Shown: piece after piece, positions 33,856-42,593 of the stretch | Layout: each line of letters starts with the position of its first letter | Position numbering within the stretch: the first letter of the stretch is position 1 | DNA from: Phycisphaeraceae bacterium | GTDB taxonomy: Bacteria > Planctomycetota > Phycisphaerae > Phycisphaerales > Phycisphaeraceae | Direction of reading: 5' to 3' | Assembly: GCA_002704825.1 (NCBI GenBank) | Contig: PAIY01000246.1 | Coordinates: 1 to 64,000 of the forward strand | Length of the DNA: 64,000 bases | The notes under the pieces: generated by a model | Told to the model about the DNA's origin: nothing | Databases searched by the model: none | What the model saw: only the letters and a program-made list of their open reading frames with translations | Program-made: the position numbers and the translations under genes

Positions 33856-35304
33856 TCAGCCTTCAACCAGGTGATAGTGCTTGATCTTTTTGTACAGCGT
33901 GGTGCGGTTGATGTTGAGTTGTTTGGCGGTTTCCTGGCGGTTCCAGTCATTGGCTTTCAACGCAGCGAGCAGAATCTGACGCTCGGGTTCTTCCAACGCC
34001 TGTTGCAGGGGCATGGGGGTCCAGCCGTGATCCAGCGCGGGGATGACGGCGTTGGCATCGTCATCACTGTCCTTGCGACGGGTGGCAGCAATTGCTTCGT
34101 CAGCCATCTCGCGGATCGTCTGAGGCAGGTCATCAATATCAATCACCGGCCGACGACTGAGCACCACCGCGCGTTCAATCGCATTCTCCAACTCGCGGAC
34201 ATTGCCCGGCCAGTTGTGTTTCTGCAAAGCGCGATTGGCTTCGGCAGTCAGACTCGTGATCGTCTTGTTCATCTCCTTGCAGTACTTGCCCAGGAAATGC
34301 TCAGCAAGCAGCGAGATGTCGCCGGATCGTTCCCGCAGGGGGGGAAGCTCAATGTTCACCACGTTGATGCGGTAATACAAGTCTTCACGGAACGTGCCCG
34401 CATCAACCATCGCCTTAAGCGGCTTGTTGGTGGCAAGCACAAAACGCACATCCACTTCCTGCGTCTTGGTTGAGCCCAGTGGTTCGAACTGGCGTTCCTG
34501 GAGGACGCGCAGGAGTTTGAGCTGTAACGCAGGGGTGGCCGAGTTGATTTCGTCGATGAAAAGCGTGCCGCCGTTGGCTGCCATGATCTTGCCGAGCTTG
34601 TCGGATTCGGCGCCGGTGAAAGCCCCTTTGACATGGCCGAAGAGTTCGGATTCGAGCAGCGTCTCAGGGATCGAGCCACAGGAAAATGTGACAAACGGGC
34701 CGGAGTGCCGCTCGGACCGCTGATGCACTGCGCGGGCGACCAGTGATTTACCGGTACCTGAATCACCATCAATGAGCACGGTGGTTTTGCTGGGGGCAAC
34801 GGCTTCGATCAGGTCGTAAACCCGCTGCATACGGTAGTCGGTCCCGATGATTGACCCCATACCGTAACGCTCTGCAAGTTGAGCACGCAGGGATTTGTTC
34901 TCTGCAAGCAGGGCATGGTGTTGCATGGCCTTGTCGATGGAGATGCGCAGTTCCGAGTCGATGATCGGCTTGGTCAGATAGTCCACCGCGCCGAGTTTGA
35001 TCGACTCGACAGCGGTCTGGATTTTTGCATAGCCGGTGATGACGATGACGGAGAGATCGGGATAGTGTTTGCGGATTTTCTTGAGCAGTTCAATGCCATC
35101 ACATCGCGGCATGTTCATGTCGGTGATCACCAGGCCGTAATGCTGGTCCTGTCCCTGGTCCAGATGTTCCATGGCTTCATAACCATCGCCTGCGATGGCA
35201 GCGCTGATCCCATCGGTTGCCAGGAACTGTGCAAGACTTTCAGCGATGATCGGATCATCGTCGACAATCAGGGCTTTGGGCTTGTTGACGGGTTGTTCAC
35301 TCAC
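33856..35304 (-). CDS. NtrC-type sigma-54-dependent response regulator
   Basis: A 482-residue protein with three domains. Receiver (about 10-125): Asp-Asp-Asp in IVDDDP, phospho-acceptor Asp in VITDMNMPRCDG, Lys in YLTKPI. AAA+ sigma-54 interaction domain (about 150-380): Walker A DGDSGTGKSLVA, GAFTGAE loop, Walker B GGTLFIDEI. Fis-type helix-turn-helix at about 450-482. It should activate sigma-54 promoters when phosphorylated by a partner kinase. GTG 35304 overlaps the stop of the kinase gene, so the two are a pair. Confidence 0.93.
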   Translation of the reverse strand: MSEQPVNKPKALIVDDDPIIAESLAQFLATDGISAAIAGDGYEAMEHLDQGQDQHYGLVITDMNMPRCDGIELLKKIRKHYPDLSVIVITGYAKIQTAVESIKLGAVDYLTKPIIDSELRISIDKAMQHHALLAENKSLRAQLAERYGMGSIIGTDYRMQRVYDLIEAVAPSKTTVLIDGDSGTGKSLVARAVHQRSERHSGPFVTFSCGSIPETLLESELFGHVKGAFTGAESDKLGKIMAANGGTLFIDEINSATPALQLKLLRVLQERQFEPLGSTKTQEVDVRFVLATNKPLKAMVDAGTFREDLYYRINVVNIELPPLRERSGDISLLAEHFLGKYCKEMNKTITSLTAEANRALQKHNWPGNVRELENAIERAVVLSRRPVIDIDDLPQTIREMADEAIAATRRKDSDDDANAVIPALDHGWTPMPLQQALEEPERQILLAALKANDWNRQETAKQLNINRTTLYKKIKHYHLVEG

Positions 35305-36122
35305 CGGTCAAACTCCTGTAATTTGGCAGCAGGGAAACGGACGATCATCTCCGCCCCGCGATAGTCCGACGGTTCATCGGGCAGGCCGACATACATCTGA
35401 CCTCCCAGTCGGTCGACGATCTCTCGTGAGAGGGATAAGCCAAGTCCGTAGCCTGCATCTTTGGTGGTCACGCCGTAGCGAATCTGACCATTGGGATCGA
35501 GCAACGTCGGATCAAAGCCCGGGCCATTGTCACTGATGCGCAGGACAACCTGACCTTGCACCATCTCACCGCTGACCACGATATTGCCTCGCGATCGACC
35601 GGGTCGGTTGACCATGTCGGAGTTGATGGCTTCGATGCTGTTGCGCACCGCGTTGGCAATGATCGGGTAGATCGGGCCAGCAGGTAGTGACGCAATGCTC
35701 TGGTCGATTTCCGTAATGATGTCGATGTTACGTGACCGTGCTGCAGGCATGAGCAGTCGGATGGCATGATCGATGGTCTGCGTCAGTGTATGCGTCTGGG
35801 CGTGCAGTCGATCAGGCGTATGGGACCGCGTCATCCAACGGCGGATGAGCATGGCCATCTGCTGCATGGCATTGGATGCCACTTCCAGACGATGCTGTAC
35901 ATCCGCATCGTTCTGATGCTCCGCGTCGGTTTTGAGTGTGTTGATGGCAAGGCCGACATTTCGCAGTGAACCATCAAGCAGGTTGGCCAATTCGTGGGCC
36001 AGTCTTGCTGGTGCTTCGTCGGACTCAGGTAAAGCCGGAGCACCGCCACTCTTGCCATCCGAAGATTGGATGAAGCTGTCGGTGGTGAGTTTCAGGTTGG
36101 GTTGGTCATGCGACATCATCAT
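35301..36122 (-). CDS. Soluble histidine kinase, partner of the NtrC-type regulator
   Basis: A 273-residue protein without membrane helices or a recognisable sensor domain. The His box is RLAHELANLLDGSLRN (about 41-56), the N box NAVRNSIEA (about 158), the G1 box DNGPGFDP and the G2 box GYGLGLSLSREI. The pattern is that of NtrB-like kinases with a truncated or missing input domain. It overlaps the regulator by four bases. Start ATG 36122, with ATG 36119 and 36116 as alternatives. A GNAT gene lies 111 bases upstream on the same strand. Confidence 0.88.
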   Translation of the reverse strand: MMMSHDQPNLKLTTDSFIQSSDGKSGGAPALPESDEAPARLAHELANLLDGSLRNVGLAINTLKTDAEHQNDADVQHRLEVASNAMQQMAMLIRRWMTRSHTPDRLHAQTHTLTQTIDHAIRLLMPAARSRNIDIITEIDQSIASLPAGPIYPIIANAVRNSIEAINSDMVNRPGRSRGNIVVSGEMVQGQVVLRISDNGPGFDPTLLDPNGQIRYGVTTKDAGYGLGLSLSREIVDRLGGQMYVGLPDEPSDYRGAEMIVRFPAAKLQEFDR

Positions 36123-36233
36123 TTTGGATATCGTCGTAGGCTGCTCTGGTGTTAAGGTTGATGTTGTTTCGCTGCAACATTGGTTTGGATGCGGGTTGGT
36201 TTATGCCGATTGCAACAACGATGAATCAGGTGT

Positions 36234-36689
36234 TTACTGGACGGAGGCATAGTCGTATGCACAGGGGATTTCGCCTTCGACCGCTTCGGTCTGCCAAGTG
36301 GCTGCTTCCCAGAACGCATGGGGGTTGGGTGAACCGGGTCGGAGGCTGATGCGTGATTTGTAAAGTCCCTTGCGGTGCATTTTGCCCAGCGCTTCATCGA
36401 TGAGTTGGCGATCCAGGCCGGTGTTCTGATGGGAGGGTGAGATCGCCAATTGGTGCATGAGGCCACTGTTACCGGACGTTCCACAGAGGATCACGCCGAC
36501 CATTTCGCCTTCGTCACGTGCGACAATGCTCAGATTCGGGAAATGTGCCAGGAGTTTGGCCAAGGCAGCAGGGGAGGAGGTATCCAGTCGGACGCCTTCT
36601 GCGGTGCCGCTTGCCGTGTTGCAGGAAGCGCACAATGCAATGACTTCCTTAAACTCCGTGGGCTGAAGCTCGCTTAATAAAACTGACAA
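36234..36689 (-). CDS. GNAT-family N-acetyltransferase
   Basis: A 151-residue GNAT protein: VGVILCG strand at about 63-69, LMHQLAISPSHQNTGLDRQLIDEALGKM with the acetyl-CoA pyrophosphate loop at about 78-104, and a C-terminal strand-helix with PHAFWEAATWQ. The motif A loop is QNTGLD instead of the common Q-x-x-G-x-G/A, a mild oddity. The substrate is unknown. The start is TTG 36689 with AAAGGG upstream. The 325-base gap to the divergent dacB (37015) holds no recognisable gene or repeat, only promoter-sized space. Confidence 0.75.
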   Translation of the reverse strand: MSVLLSELQPTEFKEVIALCASCNTASGTAEGVRLDTSSPAALAKLLAHFPNLSIVARDEGEMVGVILCGTSGNSGLMHQLAISPSHQNTGLDRQLIDEALGKMHRKGLYKSRISLRPGSPNPHAFWEAATWQTEAVEGEIPCAYDYASVQ

Positions 36690-37014
36690 GTTCTTGCCCT
36701 TTCTTACTCACGTTGACGCAGCGGTTGCGCGTTGCAGTGCTGCTGTCTTAAACGGAGAATCGGCTTAATCGGCAGGTGAATTTGCTTAGACTGCTTGCTG
36801 CAACCATAAGATTTGTTGGACATATGGGATTATGCAAAGGGCGCGTTTTGTAGCGATCAGATGAGAACACCGATCACTTGTGCTGATTATGATGACTGGG
36901 CTGGCAAAGCAGGCTATGGTTATGTAAGTTTGTTGATCCGTCTGGATGTTTGTCCAAATGGGCGTGTTTTTGCCGATAGACAGTTTTACTCGAAAACACA
37001 GAAACAGGAAGTTG

Positions 37015-38502
37015 ATGATTTTGTTGCGTAAAACAGGTCAATTTTTATTCTTAGCGTTACTCACATGCCTGGTTACCACAACACAGGCCAATGTGCAGCA
37101 CGAAGCCGCCGCGTTGATCCGTACCGCCAATCTTGGGGGCGCGGATGTCGGACTCTATGCCATTGATCTGCAGACCGGCGAAGTACTCGTCAAGCTCAAT
37201 CCCAATGATCCGCTGATCCCGGCAAGTAACATGAAGTTACTCACCACGGCTTCGGCACTCAACGAGTTGGGGCCCGAGTTCCTCTTTAAAACCAAGCTCA
37301 AACTCACGCCCCCGGATCCGGTCATTGGCAAACCGTCCCTGATTCTCCAGGGCGATGGTGATCCGTCACTGGGTGACCCCGTACTGCTTGAAGCACATGG
37401 ACTGGATGTCGATCAACTCATCCAGCAGTGGGTTGCTGTCGTCCAGAAAACCGGTATCACCGAGTTTGACCAGTTGATCATTGATGACCGCATTTTTGAT
37501 CGCAACTTTGTTCATCCTGCTTGGCCTGAGGATCAACTTAACCGTTGGTACTGTGCCCAGGTTGCTGGGATCAATTTCCATGACAACTGTCTGGATATCT
37601 ACCCGCGTCCGACCCGTTCAGGTTTGGCACCCTTTCTGCGGATCAGTCCCGAATCACCGTTCCTGCGATTAAGCAATCGTGCGGTCTCCGGCTCGACCGA
37701 CTCCTTCTGGATTTACCGTCGCATGGAGACCAACGAAATGACTTTCCGTGGCGTGGTCAAGTATCCACGATCGAGCCCGGAAAATGTGACGCTGCATGAT
37801 CCGCCCAATTACCTGGCGATGCTGCTGCAACACAACCTGGCGCAAGCCGGGATCAAGGTGAATCATCTCTATCGCCCGCCGATGGATGAGATTCTGCCCC
37901 AGTCACGTGATCTGCATATCGTTCAGACCACCATTGACGTGGTGCTTAACCGCTGTAACAAAGACTCGCAAAATCTCTTTGCTGAAGCCTTGTTCAAGCG
38001 TGCCGGTCGTGAGATGACCGGCGTTCCCGGCAGTTGGGAAACCGGTCGCGCTGCCATGCGTATCTTCCTGCGATCCCGTTTGGGGTCCGCTGCTGCCAGT
38101 GTCGAAATTGATGACGGTAGTGGCATGAGCCGCAACAACAAAGTCAGCCCCAAGGCCATTGTCGACCTGCTGGTGAGTATGTACCGCGATCCCAGGCTCG
38201 GTTCGACTTACCTGCGTTCGCTCTCCGTCGGGGGCAAGGATGGGTCGTTACGCAAACGCTTCAAGGATCTGGATGTTACCGTGTTGGGTAAGACGGGCTA
38301 TATCCGATCGGTGAGTACACTCAGTGGCTTTGCCGTTCTGCCGCGACCTGATCATCCCGAAGGTCCGCGTGTTTTTGCGTTCTCGTTCATGTTCAACAAC
38401 TTCAAAGCGCCCGTCTATGTCTATCAGGTCAAAGCGCTGCAGGATAAACTTGTTGAACTGCTCGACAAGGAAGCCAGTTACCTGGTTGAGTCCGGCAAGT
38501 AA
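37015..38502 (+). CDS. dacB: D-alanyl-D-alanine carboxypeptidase/endopeptidase (PBP4, peptidase S13)
   Basis: A periplasmic penicillin-binding protein that trims peptide stems or cleaves crosslinks in peptidoglycan. The 495-residue protein has a Sec signal peptide (MILLRKTGQFLFLALLTCLVTTTQA), SxxK at SNMK (about 71-74), SxN as SRN in DGSGMSRNNK (about 369) and KTG in GKTGYIRS (about 424). ATG 37015 follows AGGAA by 4 bases; an upstream frame start at 36946 would destroy the signal peptide. Presence suggests a peptidoglycan sacculus. Confidence 0.92.
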   Translation: MILLRKTGQFLFLALLTCLVTTTQANVQHEAAALIRTANLGGADVGLYAIDLQTGEVLVKLNPNDPLIPASNMKLLTTASALNELGPEFLFKTKLKLTPPDPVIGKPSLILQGDGDPSLGDPVLLEAHGLDVDQLIQQWVAVVQKTGITEFDQLIIDDRIFDRNFVHPAWPEDQLNRWYCAQVAGINFHDNCLDIYPRPTRSGLAPFLRISPESPFLRLSNRAVSGSTDSFWIYRRMETNEMTFRGVVKYPRSSPENVTLHDPPNYLAMLLQHNLAQAGIKVNHLYRPPMDEILPQSRDLHIVQTTIDVVLNRCNKDSQNLFAEALFKRAGREMTGVPGSWETGRAAMRIFLRSRLGSAAASVEIDDGSGMSRNNKVSPKAIVDLLVSMYRDPRLGSTYLRSLSVGGKDGSLRKRFKDLDVTVLGKTGYIRSVSTLSGFAVLPRPDHPEGPRVFAFSFMFNNFKAPVYVYQVKALQDKLVELLDKEASYLVESGK

Positions 38503-38690
38503 TACCGCTTGATGACACATGACAAATCACACCAGTCAGATGCGCAGCACGAATCTGACCGGTATCATTCCACGACTTGACCGTATTGTGTCCAATCCCG
38601 CAGATGACTGTGTCGCATCCTGCCATTTTTGATTCAGGCGAGTTGCGTAAACGGTATTGAATTACTCTTTGGGCGCGGTACTTTGAAGGG

Positions 38691-40214
38691 ATGAAAACCA
38701 TTGTCCTCCTCTGCGATACACTCCGTCGGGATCACTGCACGCCCTACACACAAGGCAAACCCCTAAACCAATGCTGGGCTGACGGCGCGCCGGATTGGTC
38801 GGTGAAGACACCCAATATGCAGCGACTTGCTGACCGTGGGACTACCTTCGACAACGCGTGGTGCGGCTCGACACCGTGTATGCCTGCTCGCCGTGACATC
38901 TACACCGGCAAGTATGAATTTCTGCGGCGTGGTTGGGGGCCACTCACCGACGAAGAGCGCGATCTGCCACGCATGATCTCCGGTGAACCCAATGAGTCAA
39001 TCACCAAAATGCTCGCTGAAGGACGCAGTATTTCACAGTTGATCACCGACCATTTTCATCTTTGGGAACAAGGTGCGGGCAACTATCACATGGGCTACAC
39101 CGGCCATGAATTTATCCGTGGCATAGAGTCCGACGCCTACCGCACGGACTATCTCGAAGCAGGCATTTTCGACTGCCCCGGCCCACAGCTCATGTCCAAA
39201 AACGAACGTCACTATCGCAACATGCATCTGCTCGGTCGCAGTGAACACAAAGACTGGACTGCTGCCAGGACACTTGAAGCTGCCTCGACATGGCTTAAAC
39301 GCAATCATCAGTACGATGACTTTTATCTGCATATTGACTGTTTCCCACCGCATGAACCACTGGACCCGCCAGAGGATTTACTCAAGCAGTTCTATCCCAA
39401 AGGCTATGACGTTCCCGATGAATGGCGTGCCGGCTGGGGGTATGCACCGATCAAAGACCAGGGCTTTGAACCCGAGCGCGTGAAGTTCTGTCAGGCACTT
39501 TATGCAGCCAATGTCGTGCTGGTTGATCAGTGGATTGGTAAGTTCCTCGACACCATGGATGAACTGAATCTCTGGGAAGAGACACTGCTGATTTTCACCA
39601 CGGATCATGGCACATACAACGGTGATCACGGTCGGTTGGGTAAACTCCAAACGCATCAGCATGATGCAGTGGGGCATATCCCCTTGATCATGTGTCACCC
39701 GACATGGGGCCATGGGCAACGCCGTGATCAACTGGTGCAGTTGGTGGACATCTATCCGACGGTGTTAAGCGCGATGGGTAAGGATTTGCCTGCAGATGTG
39801 AAACTCGATGGCGTGGATTTATTGCCGGTGTTGGAAGATGACAACGCATCTACACGGGACTATCTGCTGGCAGGACAGTTCGGTAAAAGCATCACTATTA
39901 CCGATGGCAAATGGATTTTGCATCAATCGCCCAAGTCCCAGGACAATCAACCGCTCAACTGGTATGGCTATCATTTGAGCCGTTTTATGGGCGGGTATGA
40001 GCTGGGTGAATACGACGGAACCTCACGCCCTTGTCAGACTACCTCATGGGCAACGCAGACATGGCTGTCGGATAAACAAACTGATATCAATGAACTGAAA
40101 AACGTGGCATCGGATAATGTCGAGCAACTCAAACGGATGCAACAGGCGTTGCGTGAGAAGTTGATTGAATGTGATGCGCCAAGCGAACAACTCGAACGTC
40201 TTGGACTCAACTGA
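38691..40214 (+). CDS. Sulfatase, cytoplasmic-looking
   Basis: A 507-residue arylsulfatase-type alkaline-phosphatase-fold protein. The formylglycine site is CMPAR at 63-67, within STPCMPARRDIYTGKYEFLRRG. Later metal ligands are visible in FTTDHGTYNGDHGRLGK at about 303-319. It has no signal peptide, unlike most planctomycete sulfatases. It would need formylglycine modification of Cys63 by FGE or an anaerobic maturase; neither is in this window. ATG 38691 immediately begins the first strand, MKTIVLLCDTLRRD. The substrate is unknown; the family desulfates glycans, phosphonates or lipids. Confidence 0.88.
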   Translation: MKTIVLLCDTLRRDHCTPYTQGKPLNQCWADGAPDWSVKTPNMQRLADRGTTFDNAWCGSTPCMPARRDIYTGKYEFLRRGWGPLTDEERDLPRMISGEPNESITKMLAEGRSISQLITDHFHLWEQGAGNYHMGYTGHEFIRGIESDAYRTDYLEAGIFDCPGPQLMSKNERHYRNMHLLGRSEHKDWTAARTLEAASTWLKRNHQYDDFYLHIDCFPPHEPLDPPEDLLKQFYPKGYDVPDEWRAGWGYAPIKDQGFEPERVKFCQALYAANVVLVDQWIGKFLDTMDELNLWEETLLIFTTDHGTYNGDHGRLGKLQTHQHDAVGHIPLIMCHPTWGHGQRRDQLVQLVDIYPTVLSAMGKDLPADVKLDGVDLLPVLEDDNASTRDYLLAGQFGKSITITDGKWILHQSPKSQDNQPLNWYGYHLSRFMGGYELGEYDGTSRPCQTTSWATQTWLSDKQTDINELKNVASDNVEQLKRMQQALREKLIECDAPSEQLERLGLN

Positions 40215-40281
40215 GATTTGGCCGTATCGCTTGTGATGCGCGTCGCAGATACGGTTGGTTAGGCGATGTGGTTGGAAGTTT

Positions 40282-40303
40282 GCGCTAAACCGCAAGCGGT
40301 TTT
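40282..40303. repeat. AACCGC repeat, copy 4
   Basis: GCGCTAAACCGCAAGCGGTTTT, the same family as 10998, 28358, 28423 and 49355. It lies 68 bases after the sulfatase stop and just before the CGAAATC tandem repeat. Confidence 0.65.
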
Positions 40304-40313
40304 ACCATTCGGA

Positions 40314-40355
40314 CGAAATCCGAAATCCGAAATCCGAAATCCGAAATCCGAAATC
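40314..40355. repeat. Tandem heptamer (CGAAATC)x6
   Basis: Six exact, uninterrupted copies of the 7-base unit CGAAATC, 42 bases in all, followed by CC. Related single-copy sequence (GGAAATCGGAATTCGG...) occurs at about 47846-47873. The gap 40215-40508 holds only this and the AACCGC repeat. Confidence 0.92.
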
Positions 40356-40508
40356 CCACGCTCCTCCCGTTATCCCGGGCCTTCGACTTATCAGTGGTGT
40401 ATGGAGTGCAGTGTGAAACTGGTATCAAATCTACGTCTCGGTATGTATTGACCGTGACTGATAAGTCGGCAGGCCTCCGTCAATAACGGGATGGATGAGT
40501 CATTCAAA

Positions 40509-41573
40509 TCAGTTGTATTTCTCGGTAAGTTTCTGGATACCTTCCTGGTCGACGGGCATTTGGTAGAACGGGTTGGTTGCCAACAGGAAGCGTTCATCGC
40601 GATCCTGACGGGATACGAGGATCAGCTTCTGATGCACGACGCCACATTCGGGGCATGCTGGATAATCAGGCTGATTCTTGTGGTACTGAAGCTTGAAGTC
40701 CTTGGGGTGTACGTCATAGAACGAGTACTCTTCAAAGAGAGAACGCTTCAGTGAATACTTGTGATCACAATTGGTGCAGTAAGCGGTATAGCTGTTGGGA
40801 GCAGATTGGATTTCACCGCCGTTACCCATGACGGTGAGATTCGTTGCCAGCATCATGAACATCAAAGTCGCCAGGGTTGCCGCCTGCCATCGCTGCATCA
40901 AGAGTCCGTGCTGTTCGAGTTTCTTGCAGATCTTTTTAAGACTGATCGAATGGAACGCATCACGAAGACGCTGGATTGGGGTGCGGTCATCGCGATACAG
41001 TTCATTACGGACATTATGGCGCTTGGCCATGCGTGCTTCACGTGCCTTGCGTTGCTGACGTTGAAGCGGCGTTTCCTTGCGTTTGAGTTCTTCAATATAT
41101 TCCAGGCGTTTGCGTTCTTCTTCATCACGTTGGAGAAGAAACTGTGCATATTCCGAGTCATAACCCATCAGGTCATCGACTGCATCTTTGATATCACCGA
41201 CGATGCGTTCGCCGGTGCAGATGACTTCGTCCACCAATGAGTCGATATCAGCTTGCGTGCGTTCGACCTGCTGCAGAAGCTTGCGTTCAAGTGACTTGTG
41301 GTCGCGTGATTTGCGGCTTTTACGCATGGTTGATGATTCGGATTTTTGACTGCTGCGTGATGAGTGTTTGACCAACTCATTGGACTTGCTACTTGAACGC
41401 TTTTCACGAGAAGAGGTCTTGCTGCTGGATTCAACGGGTGCAGCAGACTTATCACTTGTCGTTGATTTGGAACGGCTGTTTGGTTGCGTGACACTACTTG
41501 ATGCCTTGACGCGTTTTTTCGTCGGGGCACTGCTGTGTGTGAGCGCGACATGAGGTGTTGCCGTCTGTGTCAT
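40509..41573 (-). CDS. Ser/Lys-rich single-pass protein with C-terminal zinc-ribbon-like domain
   Basis: A 354-residue protein, not recognised. The first 95 residues are low complexity (Ser, Lys, Thr, Arg) and probably disordered. About 96-230 is charged and helical, with coiled-coil character. One hydrophobic helix lies at about 236-253 (AATLATLMFMMLATNLTVMG). The C-terminal 90 residues hold four cysteines in two CxxC pairs, YCTNCDHKY and ACPECGVVH, plus Cys-free strands. It lies 14 bases after the pseudopilin-like gene (41588-42367), so they are probably cotranscribed. Confidence 0.7.
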   Translation of the reverse strand: MTQTATPHVALTHSSAPTKKRVKASSSVTQPNSRSKSTTSDKSAAPVESSSKTSSREKRSSSKSNELVKHSSRSSQKSESSTMRKSRKSRDHKSLERKLLQQVERTQADIDSLVDEVICTGERIVGDIKDAVDDLMGYDSEYAQFLLQRDEEERKRLEYIEELKRKETPLQRQQRKAREARMAKRHNVRNELYRDDRTPIQRLRDAFHSISLKKICKKLEQHGLLMQRWQAATLATLMFMMLATNLTVMGNGGEIQSAPNSYTAYCTNCDHKYSLKRSLFEEYSFYDVHPKDFKLQYHKNQPDYPACPECGVVHQKLILVSRQDRDERFLLATNPFYQMPVDQEGIQKLTEKYN

Positions 41574-41587
41574 GGTGGGTGCCTCGC

Positions 41588-42367
41588 TTAGGGGTTCATC
41601 AGTTCGGGAACATCATTTTCACTTCGGAGACTACGGTAGACGTTTCGCAGTCTTAACCAGTCCTCATTGCCCTGATCGTTGAGGTAAAACTGGTCATTGT
41701 AGGAAGCGTAAAGGGTGTCCTTGTCCTGCCAGTACCAGTATTCCATGTGACCGTCAGCAAAGCCCATGACGGTGCCATCACCGTGGAAGGTTGCCACGTA
41801 ATCGATCCACTGATACTTGCGACTTGCCCGTGCGTACATGATCCAGGAGCCCACATTCCAGCCGCGCATGTCCAGTTCTTCGAGCATGACCAGCTGTTTT
41901 GAGGGCGTGATGATTTCTGCAAAGTCGTCGGTCCCGTATTGCACCCATGAGTCATTGGGATTGCTCAGATGCCGATCCCATTTTTCCCCGCGCATCGGTG
42001 CGGTGATGGAGTAGCTGCGGGTGTTGCCTGCCTTGTCTTCTTCACAATGAAAGACGTCGGTGGTTTTGAGGTAGGGATACAGTTTGCCGTTTTCGATTGG
42101 TGCAACGCCGTCCCCGCGTTTGACCCAACCAATGTCGTCATCAGGCATGCCGTAGACGATCTTGTTGTTATTGTCTGCTGGGAAGGCGCTCCAGGCGACA
42201 GCCAGTTGGCGGACATTGGACATGCACCGGGTTTTCATGGCACTGCGTCGTGCGCCGTGCAATGCCGGGGACAGCAGGCTGATGAGCAGCCCGATGATCC
42301 CGATGACCACCAGCAGTTCAATCAGCGAGAATCCGTTGGTCTTGAGTTGTTTGCGTTCGTGTTTCAC
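41588..42367 (-). CDS. Prepilin-type (GspG/DUF1559-like) protein
   Basis: A 259-residue protein beginning with a basic leader and NG followed by FSLIELLVVIGIIGLLISLL, a textbook class III prepilin signal with Glu5. The next segment (ALHGARRSAMKTRCMSNVRQLAVAW) and the C-terminal FADGHMEYWYW resemble the planctomycete prepilin-type proteins with GspG-like or DUF1559-like C-termini. Such proteins are abundant in this phylum; the job of most is unknown. GTG 42367, preceded by GGAG at 5 bases, is preferred over TTG 42418. It should be processed by the same prepilin peptidase as the pseudopilins at 16486-17526. Confidence 0.85.
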   Translation of the reverse strand: MKHERKQLKTNGFSLIELLVVIGIIGLLISLLSPALHGARRSAMKTRCMSNVRQLAVAWSAFPADNNNKIVYGMPDDDIGWVKRGDGVAPIENGKLYPYLKTTDVFHCEEDKAGNTRSYSITAPMRGEKWDRHLSNPNDSWVQYGTDDFAEIITPSKQLVMLEELDMRGWNVGSWIMYARASRKYQWIDYVATFHGDGTVMGFADGHMEYWYWQDKDTLYASYNDQFYLNDQGNEDWLRLRNVYRSLRSENDVPELMNP

Positions 42368-42593
42368 GGTTGCTCCGGAAAGCAGGTTCAGTTGATCTGC
42401 GTGAAAATTACGATTCAATTCTCTCCATTGCCACTATTTTGCCTGTTTTATCACCTTGGTAACTGATTTTTCGGCTATCGGACGCACGAAGGCTTGCCTA
42501 ACCGTTACAGTCGTTGACACCGGTCCCGGAAAGTCCGACGATAAGCAGCATCAGTTCAATACTAATTTTCATCCAACTGGGTTGATACGCATC

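Noticed and set aside
34479-34494. GGTTCGAAC sequence resembling a tRNA T-loop
   Set aside because: It lies inside the NtrC-type gene and no cloverleaf arms can be formed around it. No tRNA gene was found in the window.
36813-37031. 72-codon frame upstream of dacB
   Set aside because: It starts with TTG, has no SD and overlaps the dacB signal peptide in another frame; no protein-like pattern is seen.
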